This document shows, one piece after another, positions 58,151 through 64,000 of a stretch of DNA of 64,000 nucleotides. A model generated the notes under the pieces. That model had not been told where the DNA came from. It ran no database searches and was given only the letters and a program-made list of their open reading frames with translations. Origin of the DNA: Diogma glabrata (lineage: Eukaryota; Arthropoda; Insecta; Diptera; Cylindrotomidae); the NCBI GenBank assembly GCA_963693315.1, contig OY856188.1:147357724-147421723 (forward strand), in the 5' to 3' direction. Position 1 is the first letter of the stretch, and each line of letters opens with the position of its first letter. The translations under genes were made by a program, and so were the position numbers.

Positions 58151-59177
58151 TTTATTTTTTTATTTTTAGTGTAGTCATAAAGCAAATGTCGGCTAGAAAG
58201 CGTTTTAAAAGTAATAACTTCAAATACAGGAAAAAAATTTCATCATTGACAATCTATTAATTATGGTTTTATGATTTTTTGCACAAACGGCATAGACATT
58301 TCTCATCATAGAAAATTATTTACGATAACCTCGACAAGTATAGTAACATAATACTGCCCACAACACCCTAACAGAATAATATGTTTTGACGAAATCAACG
58401 AAAATGCATAAAAAATATGGTTTTTTCCAATTTTCTGAATAACGCTATTTTTCACATTATAAAAAAATTATGGGACCCCCCTCGGAATAGACTCAAATAG
58501 AATAAAATTTAAATCATCCAAATCGAACGAGCCGTTTTCGAGAAATCGGTGGACGACATACATAAAAAAAAACCTACAGTGGAACACAGAACCTCCTTCT
58601 TTTTGGAAGTCGGTTAAAAATGTAACGTATTTTTGTTTCTAAAAGCAACAATCGAGTTATTTTTCACTTTTTTGTGCATCTTTTGTTTTTTTCTGAAATC
58701 GGTTCTATTTTTTTTTTAAAGTTTTTTATTTTTTTATTTTTTAGTGTAGTCATAAAGCAAATGTCGCCTAGAGAGCGTTCTAAAAGTAATAACTTCAAAT
58801 GCCGGAAAAACTTTCATCAGTGACAATCTATTAATTATGGTTTTGCACAAACGGCATGCATATTTCCTGTTATAGAAAATTATTTACGATAACCATGACA
58901 AGTATAGCCATATAATATTGCCCAAAACATCCAAACAGATTAATATGTTTTGACGAAATCAGCGAAAATGCATTAAAAATATGGTTTTTTCTAATTTTCT
59001 GAATAACGATGTTTTTCACATCATAGAAAAAATTATGGGACCCTCTGGGAATGAACCCAAATAGAATAAAATTTAAATCACCCAAATCGAACGAGCCGTT
59101 TTTGAGAAATCGGTGTATATACATAAAAAAAACCTACAGTGAAACACAGAACCTCCTTCTTTTTTGAAGTCGGTTAA
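58044..59177 (+). repeat. Tandem duplication, ~574-bp unit, two copies
   Basis: 'aatgtaacgtatttttgt' starts copies at 58,044 and 58,618. Both contain 'gtagtcataaagcaaatgtc', 'acaatctattaattatgg', 'cgaacgagccgttt' and end 'cctccttctttttggaagtcggtta' in variant form. Confidence 0.88.
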
Positions 59178-59729
59178 AAATTACACATTATCAATTCAAA
59201 TAAATATTCAAATATAATTACATTTCTACTTTACATTTTAATTATATTTTTTTTGCAAATGTATTAGGCAGATTTCATATAAAAATCTATCTATTGTAAT
59301 TTGGAGGGGTTTATAAAAATATATAGCGTAATACAAAAGAAATTTTTTTTCTTCAAAAATCGGATAAACGGACGAAAAAATTTAAATTTAAAGGTTTAGT
59401 CGATTCGTGTTATATCAAAACATTTCGTGCATAAAGAAAATTATTTTTTTCCTCCAACTCGTGTTATTTCAAATTCGTGTATAATAAATTCGTGCAAAAA
59501 CAGAACTGAGTGTATATGCATTCCATGGGTGTATCTTCCATAGACCTTCTTCGCGAAAAAAAAACTCGACAGTTGTGAGTGATCAGCTGATTTGTATTTC
59601 GAACACTTTAAATAATTGTTATTTCTTGCATATCAAGATTGTTTTGTATTGTCTTTAAGTTGTTTTGACTATAGTTGAATACTATTATTTTTGCAGGAAA
59701 TTTTGATACATATTTATTGTATACTACTA
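59178..59729. other. AT-rich sequence without recognised gene
   Basis: Nothing recognised before the mariner end. Confidence 0.5.
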
Positions 59730-61011
59730 GGTCATTCAATGTAGGATGACACATAGATGGCGTTACTAGAATTTTTTCCATATGATTTTTATTTAGTACT
59801 AACCTTCAAACGATACGTGCATAAATTTGACAGCAATCTGACTATTGATTCGTGAGTTATAGCATTTTGTGTGGAGCAACTTTTGTTTTTGAAAAAAAAA
59901 ATGGAAAAAAGTGAATTTCGAATTTTAATAAAGCATTGCTTTTTGATGAAAAAAAATACAGTGGAAACCAAACAATGGCTTGATAAACATTATCCAAACT
60001 CTGCTCCATAGAGACAAATGGTAGAGAAGTGGATTGCTGAATTTAAATGTGGTCGTACCAGCACAAAAGATGCAGAGCGCAGTGGACGCCCAAATGAGGC
60101 TGTTATTCCAGAAAACATAAAAAAACTCCACAAATTGGTTATGAACGATCGCAAATTGAAGGTGCACGAAATAGCTGACATTGTAAAGGTAGCAGATGGT
60201 AGTGTTTTTACCATTTTACATGAACATTTGGGTATGCGAAAGCTCTGTGCAAATTGAGTGCCGCATGAGCTCACAGTCGACCAAAAACAACAACGAATCG
60301 ATGCTTCGGAGGAGTCTATGGCACTGTTAAACCGCAATAAAATGGAATTCTATCGTAGATATATGACAATGGATGAGACATGGCTTCATAATTACACACC
60401 AGAATCCAAAAGACAGTCAGCTGAGTGGACAGCAGTCGACGAACAGAATCCAAAGCGAGCAAAGACACAACAGTCGGCCGGTAAGGTGATGGCGTCTATA
60501 TTTTGGGATACGAACGGAATAATATTCATCGACTATCTCCAAAAAGGAACCACCATCAACAGCAACTATTACTGTGAACTTTTGGATCGATTGAAGGCTG
60601 AAATCGCAAAGAAACGGCCACAATTGCAAAAGAAAAAAGTGTTGTTTCACCAAGATAATGCACCGTGTCACAGATCGATGAAAACGATGGCAAAATTGAA
60701 TGAATTGGGCTTTGAATTGCTTACCCACCCACCATATTCTCCAGATTTAGCCCCTAGCGACTTTTTCCGGTTTTCAGATCTCAAGAGAATGCTTGCTGGA
60801 AAGAAATTTAAGTCCAATGATGAAGTAATCGCTGAAACTGAGGCCTATTTTGACGAGAAAGAGAAATCGTACTATAAAAGTGGTATAGAAGAGTTGGAAA
60901 ATCGCTATACTCGTTGTATCGCCCTCGAAGGCAACTATGTTGAATAAAAAAATCGAGTTTTGTCAAAATGTTGTTTTTTTCTTACTTATCCTACGGACTT
61001 ATTGAATGACC
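59730..61011 (+). mobile_element. Mariner transposon, 1282 bp
   Basis: Inverted ends GGTCATTCAAT flank a single transposase gene. The length is typical for mariner. TA precedes the left end; the right flank is TG, so one copy of the TA target appears mutated. Confidence 0.92.
59901..60947 (+). pseudogene. Mariner DD34D transposase with two nonsense codons
   Basis: From ATG 59,901 one frame of 348 sense positions runs to TAA 60,945-60,947. It is broken only by TAG at 60,009-60,011 (codon 37) and TGA at 60,255-60,257 (codon 119, where the family has Trp in 'xxWVPHxLT'). The N-terminal half is the paired helix-turn-helix DNA-binding region. The catalytic Asps lie in 'MDETWLHNY', 'HQDNAPCH' and 'PSDFF', the last two separated by exactly 34 residues, and 'YSPDLAPSD' is intact. 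No frameshift is present. It would cut and paste the element at TA sites. Confidence 0.95.
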
Positions 61012-61014
61012 TGT

Positions 61015-61571
61015 TAAGAGTCCGTGACGGCCAGACCTTTGTTATTTTATAAAAGCTGAAAGTTTTTCTGCGCATACCCCTTACTCAGATAGTAACGATT
61101 AGCGACATATGAAGTTTGGATCATGGTGGTCTTGGCAGGGAGCAGGTAACATAGGGGCCTCCAAAGTTTTGTGAAAGTATGAAAGGTAATTTTTTTATAT
61201 ATACTTCGGGATAGTATTAGAAGTCACGTCACCCATTGCCAGACACTTACTATCGTGGCAACCCCCTGCCAGACACTCTTAAACTTTAACAAATTGATAA
61301 AGTTTAAGGTTGTCTGGCAGGGGGTTGCCACGATAGTAAGTGTCTGGCAATGGGTGACGTGACTTCTAATGCTATCCCGAAAAATATATAAAAAAATTAC
61401 CTTTTATACTTTCACAAAACTTTGGAGGCCCCTTTGTTACCTGCTCCCTGCCAAGACCACCATGATCCAAACTTCATATGTCGCTAATCGTTCCTACCTG
61501 AGTAAGGGGTATGCGCAGAGAAACTTTCAGCTTTTATAAAATAACGAAGGTCTGGCCGTCGCGGGCTCTTA
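61015..61571. mobile_element. 557-bp near-perfect palindrome (foldback MITE)
   Basis: The left half, 'taagagtccgtgacggccag' through 'ctggcagggggttgcca' to the centre near 61,290, returns inverted on the right with only scattered differences. TA flanks the AGAG/CTCT ends at 61,015-61,016 and 61,570-61,571, as for Tc1/mariner-type targets. No coding frame. Confidence 0.92.
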
Positions 61572-62120
61572 GTCTATTGATTTCTAATTATTATTGCTGT
61601 ATGTAATCTGTTAAATACATACAGCAATATAACTAATTAAAGTTTGAGGAAAAAGCTCTATGGTAAATGGTAATGTTATACATTCTAAACTGTTGTAAAA
61701 TATTTACCGATCTGTAAATATTACATAGTTCGTTAAATATTCCCCTAACAAAATCAAATCTAAACATGTTTGGGTATAGTAATATCAAAAGGTTAGAATG
61801 TGAACAACAAATTTCTTTAAAAACATATTAAAATTTGTACGAAACAACATGGTATGATGGCATAATAAATATGATATAAATTCTATTCCAAGAATTAATT
61901 GAACGAATTGTCAATTGTTCCAATTCTACAATTGATATAAATAAATAATTAATTATTATATTAATTATAAATATTGTTTTATTATAATGGAAAAACAACA
62001 CCCTAACTGAAAGTTGTTTAGTTTACACATATATTAAAACGTATTTATTTATGCACAAAAATTTTTGAATGCAAATTTAACGTGAAATAGTACATTATGA
62101 TGCAAGGACGTAAAGCTACA
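61572..62120. other. AT-rich sequence without recognised gene
   Basis: Contains only short local inverted words such as 'tacagcaata'. Confidence 0.5.
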
Positions 62121-63050
62121 TATTTTGGACGTTTGTGGAGTTTTTTTTTTCAAAATAATTGTGATTTTTTCAAAATAATTGTATAACTATAACAACAAAG
62201 AATAACAAATATTTTAATTGGATAAGGAAATATGGAATCGAAAGGTTGCTTTGATAAAAATTTTTAATTTTTATAGAATTTAAACATATACAAATGTTTT
62301 TTACTTTTTTGGACGTAACTATGACAACAAAATATATGGCTAAAAAGTGACACTTTACGGCCGCAAATCACAGTAAAAAAGTAACACGTTAATATGCAGG
62401 CAAATAAAAAAGTTTTTTTGGGCAAGAGGTTGTAAAATTGAACTTTACTGCGCGCGCCGTCAGAGAGAAGGTTAAAGTCTCACTGTTTAACGTATAACGA
62501 GATTTTTTTAATTTTTTTACGGCGACAGAAAAAGTAAATCATATTTTTATGGAGGGAGAAAATGTGTCACCATTTTTTCCATATTTTTACGGCGACAGCA
62601 AAAGTAACATAACATGAGATTAAGAATAATATTTGATATTTTTCAAACAAACTGTACAACTATGACAACAAATGGGTTATGAAATATTGAATTATTGTGT
62701 AACTATGACAATAAAAAATAACAAATATTTTGATTGGATTATGAAATTTTGAACTGAAAGGTTGCTTTGATAAAAAAATTTATTTACACAAATTTAAATG
62801 TTTTTTTCCTTTTTCGGAAGTAACAATAACGTTAATAAATGATGTTTATAAAAATGTTGATGTATTAATTTCATATTTATAAAAAATTTAAACGTTTGGC
62901 CGAAAAAATAGTGTATTTAATTCGGAGTTAAAGAAACTTTTTATGTTTCGTCTATAATTGTCGTCAGCTGGCAAACTATAGACTCAACACAAAAAGTAGC
63001 ACTTTAACTCCCAATTAAATAATATACTATTTTTATGTCTATGACAGGGC
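62121..63050. repeat. Diverged direct repeats and a hairpin
   Basis: 'acaaatatttt(a/g)attggat' through 'gaaaggttgctttgataaa' occurs at about 62,207-62,260 and 62,718-62,775. 'tttttacggcgacag' occurs at about 62,515 and 62,586. 62,910-63,040 forms an imperfect hairpin around 'ataattgtcgtcagctggc'. No gene. Confidence 0.65.
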
Positions 63051-63054
63051 CGGA

Positions 63055-63840
63055 TTATGTAACAAGATTTGAGGATTTTTTCATCTTGTCTTTATCGTTC
63101 TCATTCTCTGGAGTAAGTGCATGTGACAGTAATCGTGTTTGCAAAATGTAAGCTTTGATGTCAGAAGAGATGCTTCTGAACATCTTCAGAGCTTCATCAA
63201 AAATATTTTCGAAACATTTATTTTCAAGGTCTGTGACTAGTGAATCGTAAAGTTTCTTTGTAACCGAAACAGTCCAATTTGTCTGCTGTAAAGCTCGATA
63301 AACGAGGTAAACTTGCTTAATACATTTTTCCAGAGAACGAGTACAAAAATCTTTTGAAATTGGCATAGTTTTCCTATTAAAGCCTTTACCAATGCTTTAT
63401 TTTCTTCACTGAAGCTTTTCTCGGTATATAGTAAACGATTTCAAGATAGTCAACACTTTTAAATACCATGAATGTAATGCGTTAACTGAATCATGTCTGA
63501 CTGCCCATCTCGTTCCCGATGCTTTTTTCAGCATGTACTCGTCTTTTTCCGTTATTTGTTCTTTCAATTTATTCCAACGATATGGTGAATGAACGAAAAA
63601 ACTATAAACTTCTTCTAAACATAAGGAATGCAAAAAGCCAATTGATCCGAATGACTTACATCCGAAGTGGAGTCAACATTAATCGAATAATAAACTGCGT
63701 CAATGACGTCGGTTGCAAAACGATTTTTGATTTGTTGCCCGATGATGGTAATAAATTCGTCACATATTGTGTTTGAGAGGTACGACGTTCTTCCTAAACA
63801 TATCCCAATAACAATCACTTTTTTCATTTCATTAAGTTTG
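63055..63840 (-). pseudogene. hAT/ZMYM1-like (DUF4371) transposase fragment
   Basis: Minus-strand pieces follow one another: 'TSYLSNTICDEFITIIGQ' and 'YYSINVDSTSDVSHSDQLAF' (63,827-63,615), 'SPYRWNKLKEQI' and 'KKASGTRWAVRHDSVNAL' (63,633-63,406), then an alpha-helical stretch ending at 63,055. These are motifs of the DUF4371 / zinc-finger MYM-type-1-like hAT transposase family; the first Asp of the catalytic triad lies in 'NVDST'. Parts between the blocks and the C-terminal dimerisation domain are missing. N-terminal sequence may continue beyond 63,840. Confidence 0.75.
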
Positions 63841-64000
63841 CCTCAAATGTCGCGTTTCATCACTTTCGGAAGTTCGGAATTAAAACTTTTGTTTTTATTT
63901 ATTTTATTTGTAAATTATATATCTTTATTTAAAATATTCGAATAGATTATTGCAGCTTTTAGATTGCAAAATGGAGAAATCAAAAATTTTATTTGGAATT

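Overview
This is eukaryotic DNA, almost certainly from an insect. It is very AT-rich, has no operon-like gene order and no intact host gene. It is packed with transposable elements of types common in insects: a 412/mdg1-like Ty3/gypsy retrotransposon, jockey/CR1-like and RTE-like LINEs, a DD34D mariner, hAT and PIF/Harbinger relics, and many foldback or MITE-like inverted repeats. The order cannot be fixed from sequence alone. Unusually long LTRs recall the beetle element Woot, but that is only a hint.

Layout. 1-11,490: one plus-strand LINE split by three insertions: a short LINE derivative (1-395), a probable 2.76-kb solo LTR (748-3511, TSD ATTC) and a complete-length but broken LTR retrotransposon on the minus strand (3922-10369, TSD CCAA). 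12.2-16.7 kb: a possible acyltransferase exon, then a transposon with long inverted ends (about 12,470-16,720) that encodes a decayed transposase-like protein and has received an RTE-like LINE and a MITE. 17-20.5 kb: minisatellites and a MITE family full of ATCAGGGCCTGAT palindromes, one copy interrupted by a hAT-like element. 20.6-28.5 kb: an inverted-repeat domain holding a hAT element with a perfect 8-bp TSD, a second hAT-like element, and a 630-bp array that reads as Gly-Gly-His repeats. 28.6-32 kb: a LINE-derived short element and a minus-strand LINE. 32-35.7 kb: palindromes within palindromes. 36.8-41.5 kb: a 4.66-kb foldback structure built of ~280-bp tandem units. 41.5-43.9 kb: a foldback with PIF/Harbinger transposase remnants and an inserted LINE. 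44-51 kb: MITEs and tandem repeats. 51.2-53.7 kb: a second, diverged long-LTR-like element around a pseudogenised fragment of an LPCAT3/nessy-type lysophospholipid acyltransferase. 54.6-57.4 kb: two RTE-like LINE fragments in opposite orientation. 57.5-59.2 kb: a palindrome and a tandem duplication. 59.7-61.0 kb: a mariner with two nonsense codons. 61.0-61.6 kb: a 557-bp near-perfect palindrome almost touching it. 63.06 kb to the end: a hAT/DUF4371 transposase relic.

Nothing here looks like a working host pathway. The value of the window is its readable insertion chronology, the long palindromes, and two possible fragments of host genes caught among mobile DNA. No clear new biological system was found. 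The most unusual items are the LPCAT3-like fragment in an LTR-like interval, the covarying stem-loop at the long-LTR termini, the nested palindromes and the Gly-Gly-His array.
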